38,822 bases of DNA from the IMG/VR virus record IMGVR_UViG_3300030002_000046, positions 1 through 38,822 of that record. The stretch is one strand, 5' to 3'. Positions 7,011 to 15,476 of the stretch are shown here, piece after piece. The position numbers and the translations under genes were made by a program. The notes beneath the pieces were generated by a model. It ran no database searches, was not told the origin of the DNA, and worked only from the letters and a program-made list of their open reading frames with translations. Positions within the stretch are counted from its first letter, which is position 1. Each line of letters begins with the position of its first letter. Source of the stretch: a virus.

Positions 7011-7922
7011 ATGACACAAGACAGACCCCCGACAGACACCATCTCCGACCTCATCCGTGAGGCGGCGGTGGCAGCGATCATGCCCCGGTTCACTCCGGCC
7101 AACCGACTCACCCCGGGCGCCCTCGCCTCGACCAACAAGTCCGACGGCAGCCCGGTCACCATTGCGGACCACGAGGCTGAGGCGATCATCACCAAGGCAC
7201 TGAACGTGCTGGACCCCGGAGTGACTGTGATCGGTGAGGAGTGCGATGCCGTCAACGGCATGTCGATCCACGGCGTGCAGCAGATGGCCGAGAAACTCAA
7301 CACCTACTGGACCATCGACCCCCTCGATGGCACGCGCTCGTTCCTGCGTGGCAGCCCGGACTTCGCCGTCATGGTCTCCGAGACCGTTGGCCACATCCTG
7401 CGGCGCTCGTGGATCTACCTGCCCGTCACCCGGGACATGTTCGTCGCCCACCTGAACTACCCCTTCGGTGGGGTCGCGCAGTGGAACGGGAACTACATGC
7501 TCCCGGGCCTCGCCCCGCACCGTGCAGTACGCGGTGTCTCCTACACCCCACCCGGTTCCCCCAACCACAGCGGGTTCCTCTGCGGTCGGGGCTCCGGATC
7601 AGTCGGGGTGGACTACACCCACCTCGCGCGGGGGTTGGTTGACTTCGTCGCCCACCGCGAACCCAAGCCGTGGGACCACTTCCCCGGCAGCCTGCTCACC
7701 CGGGTGCTGGGAGGGGTCTCCCGCTACAACACCGGGGAGGCGTACAAGCCGACCGTGCACCCCAGCGGCAAACTGCTCTCGGCCACGGACAACGACTGCT
7801 GGGCCTACGCGGCACAGCACCTCTACACCCCGACGGCGGCGTACGGGCTCTCTGCTCTCCCACCGTGCGGATGCCGAATCGGCACCGGGGTGTCCCTCCC
7901 GGATTGCAAGCTCCATGGCTAA
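7011..7922 (+). CDS. inositol monophosphatase / FIG-superfamily phosphatase
   Basis: A 303-aa protein carrying the metal-site motifs of the Li-sensitive phosphatase superfamily (IMPase, FBPase, CysQ). These are KSDGSPVTIADHEAE, then GEE near residue 74, DPLDGT at about 103-108, and the C-terminal KPWDHFPGSLLTRVLGG matching the family WD..aG..ll.eaGG motif. Members remove phosphate from inositol phosphates, fructose bisphosphate or 3'-phosphoadenosine nucleotides; the substrate here is unknown. ATG 7011 is preferred over GTG 7005 because it sits at the predicted transcription start. It is the first gene of the plus-strand operon and overlaps the next gene. This family is uncommon in phages, so a role in host nucleotide or signalling metabolism is possible but unproven. 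Confidence 0.85.
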   Translation: MTQDRPPTDTISDLIREAAVAAIMPRFTPANRLTPGALASTNKSDGSPVTIADHEAEAIITKALNVLDPGVTVIGEECDAVNGMSIHGVQQMAEKLNTYWTIDPLDGTRSFLRGSPDFAVMVSETVGHILRRSWIYLPVTRDMFVAHLNYPFGGVAQWNGNYMLPGLAPHRAVRGVSYTPPGSPNHSGFLCGRGSGSVGVDYTHLARGLVDFVAHREPKPWDHFPGSLLTRVLGGVSRYNTGEAYKPTVHPSGKLLSATDNDCWAYAAQHLYTPTAAYGLSALPPCGCRIGTGVSLPDCKLHG

Positions 7923-8163
7923 GCGCCAGCGGCTGTGCCCGAAGACCCTGCGGCACTTCAACGACGGGATCAGGAAGCTGATCAAGGAGGCGTTCGAGCA
8001 GGGCTGGACCGGAATGCTGACTGCTTCCAACCACGTCCAGATGCGTGCTCCGGACGGGAAGACGGTCATCACGATGTCACCCGGCAAGGAGCCTCGATCC
8101 ATTGCCAACGCCCGCGCTGACTTCGAGCGATGGCGGCGCGGCATGCTTGAAGTTGAGTTGTGA
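7915..8163 (+). CDS. small HicA-like protein, 82 aa
   Basis: Starts at ATG 7915, eight bases inside the end of the phosphatase gene. The layout GWTGMLTASNHVQMRAPDGKT followed by PRSIANARADFERW resembles the HicA double-stranded-RNA-binding fold found as small phage proteins, with a conserved His in the central strand. Family HicA proteins are mRNA interferases paired with HicB, but no HicB is adjacent here, and some phage members may be regulatory. The N-terminus is basic (MAKRQRLCPK). The functional call is weak; the reading frame itself is well supported by overlap and codon use. Confidence 0.55.
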   Translation: MAKRQRLCPKTLRHFNDGIRKLIKEAFEQGWTGMLTASNHVQMRAPDGKTVITMSPGKEPRSIANARADFERWRRGMLEVEL

Positions 8164-8193
8164 ACATGCTAGTGTTTCTCCATTCTACGTTGA

Positions 8194-9066
8194 ATGCTAG
8201 AACGGAAGCAGGCACCAGTGGTTCAGTCTTTGTCCATGCTCGTTCACGGGCCAAGCAAGGCAGGCAAGTCCCTGCTCGCGGCGTCCACCCCCACCCCGAG
8301 GTTGTACCTTGACGTGGAGATGGCAGCCCGATTCCTCCCCTTGAAGGCAGTCGAGTGGGACGCGAAGAGCGCCCCTCCAGTGCCCGACGGAACGTGGGAT
8401 ACCGTGGTCGTGCCCATCCGGGAGTGGATGGATGCGGTCAACGCGGTGAAGTGGTTGCTGTCCGGCAAGCACCCGTTCGTCAGCGTCTCCCTCGACTCGG
8501 TCTCCGAGTTGCAGCAGCGCTACCTCGAACACATTGCGGGCCGGGCATCGGTGCAGGTACAGCAGTGGGGCTCGGCGCTCCGCGAAGTAGCGGGGCTCAT
8601 CCGGGACCTGCGTGACCTGACCGGTCACCCGACCAACCCGCTGCAGGCAGTAGTGGTCACGGCCATGACCAAGGTCAAGCAGGACGGGCGCTACTACCCG
8701 TTCCTGCAGGGGCAGTTGCAGGACTCGATCCCGTACCTGCTCGACATCACGGCGTTCCTCGACAACGAGCCCGGTCCGGGCGGCATCGAGCAGCGCAAGC
8801 TCTACACCCGCAAGACCCCGAAGTACCTCGCGGGCGAGCGGGTGGGCGGTCGGATTCCCCCGATCCTCATCCTGCCGGACGTGTCCGGCGCAACGCAGGA
8901 GGAAGTCAGCGCCAAGAACATCACGTTCTCCGCACTGATTCAGGCGGTCTACTCCACGCACACGGCCATCTCGGCACCGGCAGCGGTTGACACAACCCCG
9001 TCCGACTTCGGGAGCCACGGACCGATGCTGGACCCGGACGACATGCCTGCTGCAGCCAGCAAGTAA
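8194..9066 (+). CDS. Sak4-like RecA-type ATPase (AAA_24)
   Basis: A 290-aa P-loop ATPase with Walker A GPSKAGKS at residues 19-26 and a hydrophobic strand ending in Asp (FVSVSLDSVSEL) that fits Walker B. Sak4-type proteins are phage single-strand annealing or RecA-like factors, commonly encoded next to a DUF669-type protein and a polymerase as here. ATG 8194 has no ribosome binding site; GTG 8218 is an in-frame alternative with GGAAGCAGG five bases upstream. The C-terminal 40 residues are Pro/Ala-rich and end with an acidic segment DPDDMPAAAS, possibly a flexible protein-interaction tail. Confidence 0.8.
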   Translation: MLERKQAPVVQSLSMLVHGPSKAGKSLLAASTPTPRLYLDVEMAARFLPLKAVEWDAKSAPPVPDGTWDTVVVPIREWMDAVNAVKWLLSGKHPFVSVSLDSVSELQQRYLEHIAGRASVQVQQWGSALREVAGLIRDLRDLTGHPTNPLQAVVVTAMTKVKQDGRYYPFLQGQLQDSIPYLLDITAFLDNEPGPGGIEQRKLYTRKTPKYLAGERVGGRIPPILILPDVSGATQEEVSAKNITFSALIQAVYSTHTAISAPAAVDTTPSDFGSHGPMLDPDDMPAAASK

Positions 9067-9100
9067 ACGACAACATCAGACAACGAACAGGACAACGAAC

Positions 9101-9670
9101 ATGGGCTTCAATCTCGCGGACGACTACGACGCACTTGGCGAAGAGCTTCTCCCCAAGGTCATCGACCCGGGCACCTACACGGTGGAGATCACCAAGGCAA
9201 CAGCCGCGCAGACCGGCACCGGCAAGCAGGCCATCAAGCTCGTGTTGAAGGTCATCGAAGGACCCGAGGTCGGCACCACGATCCCGGACCAGATGACGTG
9301 GTCTCCGGAGTCCCCGGTTGCTGCGCGGATCTTCTCGCAGTCGCTGGCCATCTGCGGCGCCGAGCCGGGATGGATCAAGAACAGCCGCCCCTCCATGGAG
9401 GAGATCGCAGCCCGCATGGTCGGCTCGGTCGTGTCGATCAGGACCACGATCCGGCAGTTCAACGGGCAGGATCAGGCCAACGTCAACTACAGCCGGACGA
9501 TCTCGACCATGGCACAGGCCCCGGCTGAGGCTCCTCCGACCCTCGGTGTGGCACTCGGAGCCACGGCTCCGGTGCAGGCTCAGGCCCCGGCACAGCCGCT
9601 GAACACGGCACCTGCGGACCCGGCTGCCGCGCAGCAGGCGTTCGCTTGGCCGGGCACCCCGGCTAGCTGA
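9101..9670 (+). CDS. DUF669-like ssDNA-binding/recombination accessory protein
   Basis: A 189-aa protein. Residues 1-130 form a compact, beta-rich domain beginning GFNLADDYDALGEELLPKV and containing VDPGTYTVEI-like strands; the last 60 residues are low-complexity Ala/Pro/Gln. This is the pattern of phage DUF669 proteins, which sit beside Sak4/AAA_24 ATPases and are thought to bind single-stranded DNA or load the recombinase. ATG 9101 is chosen because the domain starts there; the open frame upstream is out-of-frame Sak4 sequence. The ribosome binding site is weak (AGGA about ten bases away). A hairpin follows the stop at 9681-9710. Confidence 0.7.
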   Translation: MGFNLADDYDALGEELLPKVIDPGTYTVEITKATAAQTGTGKQAIKLVLKVIEGPEVGTTIPDQMTWSPESPVAARIFSQSLAICGAEPGWIKNSRPSMEEIAARMVGSVVSIRTTIRQFNGQDQANVNYSRTISTMAQAPAEAPPTLGVALGATAPVQAQAPAQPLNTAPADPAAAQQAFAWPGTPAS

Positions 9671-9680
9671 TCCAGCAAAC

Positions 9681-9710
9681 GAGGGGCGGGTCGGAAACGA
9701 CCCGCCTCTC
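9681..9710 (+). terminator. stem-loop with GAAA loop, probable terminator or attenuator
   Basis: A 13-bp stem with one G-U pair (9681-9693 with 9698-9710) closed by a GAAA tetraloop lies ten bases after the DUF669-like gene. The following sequence TCCATCTTCA is only mildly T-rich, so partial termination or mRNA stabilisation is as likely as full termination. Confidence 0.55.
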
Positions 9711-9737
9711 TCCATCTTCAAGCCGGAAGCACACGAG

Positions 9738-9875
9738 ATGATCATCCCTTTCCCGAGGCAGCAGCGGTGCGAAGCCTCGACAGTCCTGTCCATGGACCAC
9801 ACCTGCCACTGTGAGCGCATGCCGCACGCGGTGAGCGAGTACCACGCCTGCGCGTCGTGCGGGAGGCTGTGGTGA
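9738..9875 (+). CDS. small Cys-rich (zinc-ribbon-like) protein, 45 aa
   Basis: A short gene starting at ATG 9738 with GGAAG upstream and ending at TGA 9873-9875. The stop overlaps the GTG of the DNA polymerase gene as GTGA, the coupling typical of real neighbours here. The protein has HTCHCERM and, 15 residues on, HACASCGRLW, giving C-x-C and C-x-x-C pairs plus nearby histidines that could bind one zinc. It ends in a Trp. It is probably translated together with the polymerase and could be a replication accessory or nucleic-acid-binding factor, but this is inference. Confidence 0.65.
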   Translation: MIIPFPRQQRCEASTVLSMDHTCHCERMPHAVSEYHACASCGRLW

Positions 9876-11707
9876 CCCAAGACGTTGTGGCACCCATCGT
9901 GCCCAAGAACCCTCTTGCCGAACTCGACATCCGCGTAGTCGAGTCTCCCGCCGACGTTGCTGCGTTCTGGACGTGGCTAACCAAGCCGGGGCGCACCTAT
10001 GTCGCCGCTGACACCGAGACCACTGGCACCAACCCGTTCGAGATCGGCTTCAGGGTTCGGCTGATCCAGTTCGGTGACACCATGTCTGGCTGGGCCATCC
10101 CGTTCAACGACTGGCGCGGTCTCGTCTCAGGAGCGTTCGAGTGGCTGGCGCGCAATGGCGTGCGGTCGGTATGGCACAACCTAGCGTTCGACAACCAAGC
10201 GCTGCGGTGTGAGGGCATCACCCTCCAGATGCCGTGGCAGGAGGACACCTTCATCTGGGCCGGGCTGATCAATCAGGCCGGGGACTCACGCGCACTGAAG
10301 ACCCTCTCCGCCCAACGGTTCGGTCGCTGGGCAGAGTTTGGGCAGGCACTGCTCCACCGCGCGATGAAGAATGCGGACTGGACGTGGGCGACGGTGCCCG
10401 GCGACTTCGGTCCCTACGTCAAGTACGGCGTGGTTGACACGATCCTGACCGCCCGGCTCTGGGAACTGTGGGAGACCGAGCGGCTGAAGTACCAGTGGCA
10501 CCACTCGCTGGAGATCGCGACCATCGACTCGACCAACCGGATGTCCCGCAACGGCCTCGGGGTCAACACGATCTACGCCCGCGACAAGGCTGCCGAACTG
10601 CAGTTGGAACTCAACGCGGTCATGGTCACGCTGGAGGAGCACGGGATCACCTCCCTCTCCCAGAACGCGAAGATCGGGCAGGTACTGGAGGAGGCAGGAG
10701 TCCTCCCCGAGTTTATCCAGAAGACGGATAGCGGGCAGATCTCGGTCACCAAGGAAGTGCTGGGCAAGCTCGACCACCCAGTGGCTGAAGCCATCCTGCT
10801 CGGTCGGCACATCGCCAAGACCAAGGGCTACCTCGATGGCATGATCTCGTTCGCGGGTGGGGTCATGGGCACCCACGAACTGATCCACCCCGAGATCCGT
10901 TCAGTGGAAGCCAAGACCGGGCGCATGTCCATCGCCAATCCGGCCCTGCAGCAGCTACCCGCCGGGGACCCGACGGTGCGGACGGCCATCGTCCCGCGCC
11001 ACCCTGACCACGTCCTGATCGGCGCCGACTTCGGCCAGATCGAACTGCGCATGTTCGCGGCGATCACCCGGGACGAAGCGCTGCTCGCAGTGCTGAACGC
11101 CGCCGACGTGGCCAAGGACGCCGGGGACCCTGCCGGTGACTTCTTCGTCATGCTGGGTCGCGATCTCTACGACCCCGACTTCCTGAAGTCAGACCCACGC
11201 CGCCAGTACCTGAAGGCCACCTGCTACGCGAAGCTCTACTCCGCCGGGATCGAGACCATCGCGCGCACGGCCAAGGTGCCCATCGCAACCATCGGCGCCG
11301 TCGTACGGGCACTGGAGGAGCGCTACCCGGCCTTCCGCACACTGGGCGATGAACTGATCACCCAACTGCCCGGACCGATCTGGGAGGTCCACACACCCAC
11401 CGGCAGGCGCTTCGCGGTGAGCGAGCAGGGAGAGCGCCGCAAGCTGATGAACTACCTCGTGCAGGGGCACTCCGCCGAGATCCTGAAGATGGCCCTCCAG
11501 AACGTGGTGGAGGCTGGGTACGCGGACTACCTGATGCTCCCGGTGCACGATGAGATCATCATGTCCGTGCCCGCCGACATCGCGAAGCAGGCGACCGACG
11601 ATCTGGTGGAGTGCATGAACGCGGTCATCGACCCGAGCATCTACGGTGTGGCTGTCAAGGCCAGCCCTGCTCCCCCGGCTGCCAACTGGGGCCTGCTTAC
11701 GCATTGA
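9872..11707 (+). CDS. polA: DNA polymerase I (family A) with 3'-5' exonuclease domain
   Basis: A 611-aa phage replicative polymerase. The DnaQ-like exonuclease begins with ADTETTG near residue 45; the expected downstream Asp is in VVDTILTARLW. Polymerase motif A is DFGQIELRMFA near 386, motif B is the variant RRQYLKATCYAKLYSAG with YSAG in place of the common YGAG, and motif C is PVHDEI near 557. There is no 5' nuclease domain, as in most actinophage enzymes. GTG 9872 is preferred because GGGAGG lies five bases upstream and it overlaps the 45-aa gene stop; GTG 9857 is in frame. The stop codon lies inside the -35 box of the next promoter. Confidence 0.93.
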   Translation: MTQDVVAPIVPKNPLAELDIRVVESPADVAAFWTWLTKPGRTYVAADTETTGTNPFEIGFRVRLIQFGDTMSGWAIPFNDWRGLVSGAFEWLARNGVRSVWHNLAFDNQALRCEGITLQMPWQEDTFIWAGLINQAGDSRALKTLSAQRFGRWAEFGQALLHRAMKNADWTWATVPGDFGPYVKYGVVDTILTARLWELWETERLKYQWHHSLEIATIDSTNRMSRNGLGVNTIYARDKAAELQLELNAVMVTLEEHGITSLSQNAKIGQVLEEAGVLPEFIQKTDSGQISVTKEVLGKLDHPVAEAILLGRHIAKTKGYLDGMISFAGGVMGTHELIHPEIRSVEAKTGRMSIANPALQQLPAGDPTVRTAIVPRHPDHVLIGADFGQIELRMFAAITRDEALLAVLNAADVAKDAGDPAGDFFVMLGRDLYDPDFLKSDPRRQYLKATCYAKLYSAGIETIARTAKVPIATIGAVVRALEERYPAFRTLGDELITQLPGPIWEVHTPTGRRFAVSEQGERRKLMNYLVQGHSAEILKMALQNVVEAGYADYLMLPVHDEIIMSVPADIAKQATDDLVECMNAVIDPSIYGVAVKASPAPPAANWGLLTH

Positions 11708-11732
11708 CACACATAGACACGTAAGCTATGAT
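11704..11732 (+). promoter_or_regulatory. strong sigma70-type promoter
   Basis: TTGACA (11704-11709) and TATGAT (11727-11732) are 17 bases apart, close to the full consensus. The -35 overlaps the polymerase stop codon. ACACATAGA is present at 11709-11717. A leader of about 38 bases with AAAGGGG precedes ATG 11777. Confidence 0.8.
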
Positions 11733-11776
11733 GAGGACATAACGACAGACAACTCACCCGAAAGGGGTTGGTTCCT

Positions 11777-12607
11777 ATGTGGATCTTCACGGATCAGGGT
11801 TACATCTCGATGGTCGTGGACAAGCGCGACAGCACCATGCTGCAGGTCCGAGCACGTGTGCCCGAGGACATCACCCGCAACTTCCCCGGAGCCGTGGTCT
11901 ACACCATCGACGGAGCCGACTACCGTTACCGCTCCCGCATCAAGCGTTCCGAGGTGGCAATCGCCCTCGCGGAGCAGGTGATGAACATGGACTACATCGG
12001 CCACTTCAAGGACGTGGCGCTGCGCAAGAGCACTCCGAGCGCTGGCCGTCACGATGCCTACTACGCGGTCTGGACTGCGATGGGCAAGCTGCAGGACTAC
12101 GCGCCCTACTCCAAGCTCTCCCGTATGGAAGCGGCCAAGCGCCCGGCCTACTCGTACAAGGACAACCACGACTACCACGGCGGCTACTACAGCCCGAACA
12201 ACATCTACAGCGGTGGCCGCAACGGGGTCCCGTTCTCGGGCGGAACGTCCGGGACGCTGGACAACTGGCGGCTGCGGGACGAGGCCGACGACTTCTGGAC
12301 CGGCAAGGACATCGAGCCCGATGTCCCGGATCTCGACCCGGAGGTGGAGGAAGCCATCGAAGAGGCCGAGCGCCTCTACGGCAAGGACGCCCTTGACCGG
12401 ATGGGCGAGGACGAGTTCGAGGAGATGATCGAAGGGCTGGTCAAGGACAACCGTCGCGAGCAGCGCGAGAAGAACCGGGCCTTCAAGGCGGTCGAGCACC
12501 GCAGGGCGTACGGCGGTCCGGTCGAACTCCCCCTCAACGAGGAGCGGCCCCGGCAGAGCCGGAGCCGTCGTCGTCGGAACCGCCGCAGGGGCGGCAAGCG
12601 CCGCTAG
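11777..12607 (+). CDS. hypothetical protein with actinophage MWxFT N-terminal domain and Arg-rich tail
   Basis: A 276-aa protein. The first 120 residues (MWIFTDQGYISMVV, then RARVPEDITRNFPGAVVYTI and YRSRIKRSEVAIAL) match a domain I know from many actinophage genomes, whose function is unknown. A Gly/Tyr/Asn-rich linker follows, then an acidic coiled segment (DPEVEEAIEEAERL), and a strongly basic C-terminus with RSRRRRNRRRGGKRR, likely to bind nucleic acid. It has its own near-consensus promoter, with ATG 11777 preceded by AAAGGGG; TTG 11768 is a poorer start. It ends at a CTAG shared with the convergent minus-strand gene. Confidence 0.75.
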   Translation: MWIFTDQGYISMVVDKRDSTMLQVRARVPEDITRNFPGAVVYTIDGADYRYRSRIKRSEVAIALAEQVMNMDYIGHFKDVALRKSTPSAGRHDAYYAVWTAMGKLQDYAPYSKLSRMEAAKRPAYSYKDNHDYHGGYYSPNNIYSGGRNGVPFSGGTSGTLDNWRLRDEADDFWTGKDIEPDVPDLDPEVEEAIEEAERLYGKDALDRMGEDEFEEMIEGLVKDNRREQREKNRAFKAVEHRRAYGGPVELPLNEERPRQSRSRRRRNRRRGGKRR

Positions 12608-13347
12608 AAGCTGGTGAGCCGCGCGATTGCGCAGGGTGCCGTGTCAACCGCAGCTTCGCGGAGGGCGCGGTACTCGACCTTGTTGCCCAAGACCTCGTTG
12701 CCCTGCAACTTCTCGACCGGGCTGAGGTACACCGTGATCGACCCGGTGAGGAAGAGGTCGCCCTCCGACTGCCCACTGGGCAGCAGGATGACAGGCTCAT
12801 CCCAGACGGTGAACAGTTCGTCGTCCTTGGCGCGGTAGCGGATCAGGTGCGAGTCGAGCAGCACCGCGATGTCCTCCGGGCGAACGAAGGCGATGGGGTA
12901 CTTTCCCTCCTGCGGGATGAGGCGGTCCTCCCACATCTGGTGGAGACCGACGAAGCGCTCGGGAAGGGTCTGGGTCCCGTTCCCGTACTGCAGGCCAGCA
13001 GAAAAGAACCCGACCTCAGCATCGGCGTACGGCGGGTGGATGAGAGACAGCAGGACAGCCCGCTCAGTGGCCTCCTTCAACTGCGCTGCCAGCCACTCGG
13101 GGTCGTCGTCCTGCATGCACTTCACGGGGCGCTCGAATGCTGCCTCCAAGGAGAACGGCAGGAACCGGTAGGTGGCGCCATCACCGAGACCGGCGACCAC
13201 GTTCAGTGTCACCGTGCCGCCCGTACCTTCAACCGGCGGGCTGCAGACTTCCCCGCCTGCGATGAACAGGCCGCAGTCCCGGCTGTCGCCCTCGGACGGC
13301 CAGTGGCTGCCATTCTCGATGACGGTGGCTACGTCGAAGAGCCTCAT
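12604..13347 (-). CDS. hypothetical virion-associated protein, 247 aa
   Basis: Not recognised. It is the last gene in the window of the tail-gene block, after the minor tail proteins, so a structural or adsorption role is plausible from position. The protein is beta-rich, with no transmembrane or signal sequence. Notable segments are YRFLPFSLEAAFERPVK and FVRPEDIAVLLDSHLI, and a C-terminal GDLFLTGSITVYLSPVEKLQ. A start at ATG 13347 has AAAGGAA upstream. The 69-base gap upstream (13348-13416) holds only this site. The stop shares CTAG with the convergent plus-strand gene, and no terminator hairpin lies between them. Confidence 0.65.
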   Translation of the reverse strand: MRLFDVATVIENGSHWPSEGDSRDCGLFIAGGEVCSPPVEGTGGTVTLNVVAGLGDGATYRFLPFSLEAAFERPVKCMQDDDPEWLAAQLKEATERAVLLSLIHPPYADAEVGFFSAGLQYGNGTQTLPERFVGLHQMWEDRLIPQEGKYPIAFVRPEDIAVLLDSHLIRYRAKDDELFTVWDEPVILLPSGQSEGDLFLTGSITVYLSPVEKLQGNEVLGNKVEYRALREAAVDTAPCAIARLTSF

Positions 13348-13416
13348 TGATGGTTCCTTTCCTCGCTCAGAAGTCTAACGGCCAGCGTGGGATGTTCCCC
13401 GGGTTCGTGGTCAGGT

Positions 13417-14343
13417 TCAGTTGGGTGAGAACATCGGGTAGGCCTCGAAGTTCGTGAAGAAGATCGGAGGCCCAGAGACAGTGTTGGTGAAGCGCACGTA
13501 GGGGCGCATGAATGCCTCAGTGCGGAACTGGTTGCGGAACCAGTAGTTCACGGTACGGAGACCCGGCATCTCTGGGAAATCCTGATCCACTCCGTCAATG
13601 ATCCGGTGCCACTCGTTGACATCCCTGTCTGTGCTGAAGTAGTCACCCTCCTCGCGGCGAATGAACTTGCCTGACAGGCTGTAGAGATCCACCCCGACAG
13701 CCGCCTGCCACCCCACATGATCCGGGTCTGCGATGTCGAAGGAGATCCGCACCTGATCGTCGCCAGTGTCGTTCTTGATCGGGACCCCGGCCTGCCCGGA
13801 GCCACACCCGTAGAGGGTGAAGCTCCCGGCGGTGTCTCCCATCCACAAAGCCATGGACTGCAGCACGTTCGATGAGTTCTGGCACTCGTAGTCCCACTCG
13901 TGCCGGGACAGTTCGCAGCGGATCTCGGTGTTCGGGTCGTCTGCCTCGAAGTACCACCCAACCTTCGCCTTCATGTCTGATTGAGTCATAGTCATCGAAC
14001 CGTCATCGTGCAGCAGTGTCGGCCACCGGTTGATGAGCCCGTTGGTCAGTTGCCGGAGTTTCCCCACGTCTTCGACGGAGATCAGCGTGGCGAGGGTTCC
14101 CGTCAGGATGTCAGTGATGACGTAACTGGAGTCCTGCACGCGCACAGAGACCATCTGGTCTTCAGCGAGTGCTGGTCCGAGGATCAGGGAAACGTAGGCG
14201 GTGACCAGCTTCGGTCCGAGGTCTACCCGGGCGTGGAAGTCGTCAATCCGCTCCACCATCTTCCCGGTCAGGAAGCGTGGCTTGGACCGGACCTGCTTGC
14301 CAAGGTCAGCCAGTGTCTTGGCAAACGCACGGAGGTCATTCAC
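13417..14343 (-). CDS. minor tail protein, 308 aa
   Basis: Starts with GTG 14343, overlapping the stop of the upstream hub-like gene as GTGA, with GAGGAG upstream; the longer open frame to the right is an out-of-frame reading of that gene. The product has an N-terminal helical segment (NDLRAFAKTLADLGKQVRSK) and then beta-rich sequence with repeated short strands (SFTLYGCGSGQAGV, VRISFDIADPDHVGW) resembling a carbohydrate-binding or lectin-like jelly roll. No enzymatic motif is visible. Position after the tape measure and hub genes supports a tail-tip role, perhaps host binding. Confidence 0.65.
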   Translation of the reverse strand: MNDLRAFAKTLADLGKQVRSKPRFLTGKMVERIDDFHARVDLGPKLVTAYVSLILGPALAEDQMVSVRVQDSSYVITDILTGTLATLISVEDVGKLRQLTNGLINRWPTLLHDDGSMTMTQSDMKAKVGWYFEADDPNTEIRCELSRHEWDYECQNSSNVLQSMALWMGDTAGSFTLYGCGSGQAGVPIKNDTGDDQVRISFDIADPDHVGWQAAVGVDLYSLSGKFIRREEGDYFSTDRDVNEWHRIIDGVDQDFPEMPGLRTVNYWFRNQFRTEAFMRPYVRFTNTVSGPPIFFTNFEAYPMFSPN

Positions 14344-15476
14344 GCATAGCTCCTCGAATAGAACCGAACCGACATCGGGTCCGGACTGCCCCCCGGAGGA
14401 GATAGCGGGATGGTGAAACCGGCAAGACGGTACAGTCCTGCAGCCCCGGATCGAGAGAACGCCACGTTGAACTGATCGCCGTGGAGCATGTCCGGGCGCT
14501 GGCGCATCGACATTGACACCTCTTCGGTGGGGAGGCGGGTAAGTGCGAGCATGGAGTCCGCGAGGTTCTGGGCCGCTTCGGTGGAGGCGAGCTTGTCGGA
14601 CTCGATGGTCTTGGTCCGGCGCCCCATGGGACCGCCCACCCAAGACGGAGAGCCCTCATCGTCGTCCTCAGCCATCGCCCAGACGGGTGGGTCGATCTCC
14701 GCATTGGTGCACACGGCGTAGATCACGTTGCGGATGTCGGAGGTCTTGCGTGCGACGGAGAGGCTGATCACCGAGCAGTTCACTCCCTCGTGGAGTTCTT
14801 CCCTCGTCTGATCCGCCCCCGGGACTGTGTCAACCACGATGATCCCGTCGGGGTCGGAGACCACCACCCAGCCAGCAAGGGCCGCAGTCTCGTTCCAGTC
14901 GTCCGACGGGGTCTGCTCACCGAACTCGAACCCCACCGGCATCACCACTGTGGTGTCCCCGATCTGCGTGGGGGCGTCGCAGACGTAGGTGAACAGCCGG
15001 TCCAGTGCCGTACTCACGAGGGCGCCGCCCACGTCAATGGCCGTCACCCCGTAGTCGCCGTGTCGGGCGATGGCCAGCGGGTCCCGGCCTACGAGGTCCG
15101 TCGTGATCTTGTCGGCATCCTCGTTCGTGTTCGGGTCCTCCGGGGTGTACTTGCCCAGCGGGATCTCCACCCAGACATTGTCAACGAGCAGTCCCCACCA
15201 CACACGCAGGAAGTACCCCGACCGGGAGTCGAGCCGGTCCCCGCTGTCAACCGGAACGAGGTCTGGGTCGGACACGGATAGGCGCAACTCATAGGTGTCG
15301 GCAGCGTCGAAGGCCACGCTGACACTGCCGCCTGTGAAAGCGATGTCCTCCACGTGGGCGTCGTCCTCAGTGACCAACTCCACCCTGTGACGGATCGTCC
15401 GAACGGGCTGGTTGACAGCGTACTTCCACTCAGCGGTCTCGATGATGTCCCGCCACGGGAGGTCGTACCAACTCAT
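14340..15476 (-). CDS. minor tail protein, baseplate hub-like (DUF5047-type)
   Basis: A 378-aa protein in the slot where actinophages encode the hub-like minor tail protein after the distal tail protein. The sequence fits: beta-rich N-terminus RHRVELVTEDDAHVEDIAF, then YELRLSVSDPDLVPV, a short-chain LGKYTPEDPNT and the domain-swap like VGRDPLAIARHGDY. Its ATG overlaps the previous stop as ATGA, and its TGA overlaps the next GTG. Hubs of this kind cap the tail tube and hold the tape measure end. The assignment rests on gene order and general sequence style rather than a unique motif. Confidence 0.65.
   Translation of the reverse strand: MSWYDLPWRDIIETAEWKYAVNQPVRTIRHRVELVTEDDAHVEDIAFTGGSVSVAFDAADTYELRLSVSDPDLVPVDSGDRLDSRSGYFLRVWWGLLVDNVWVEIPLGKYTPEDPNTNEDADKITTDLVGRDPLAIARHGDYGVTAIDVGGALVSTALDRLFTYVCDAPTQIGDTTVVMPVGFEFGEQTPSDDWNETAALAGWVVVSDPDGIIVVDTVPGADQTREELHEGVNCSVISLSVARKTSDIRNVIYAVCTNAEIDPPVWAMAEDDDEGSPSWVGGPMGRRTKTIESDKLASTEAAQNLADSMLALTRLPTEEVSMSMRQRPDMLHGDQFNVAFSRSGAAGLYRLAGFTIPLSPPGGSPDPMSVRFYSRSYA

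Noticed and set aside
9660-9740. A tRNA or other structured RNA in the gap after the DUF669-like gene
   Set aside because: Only one simple stem-loop is present, with no cloverleaf or CCA end; I saw no tRNA elsewhere in the window.
12540-12660. A bidirectional terminator between the convergent genes ending at CTAG
   Set aside because: Only a short GC-rich hairpin inside the Arg-rich coding tail, with no T-tract.
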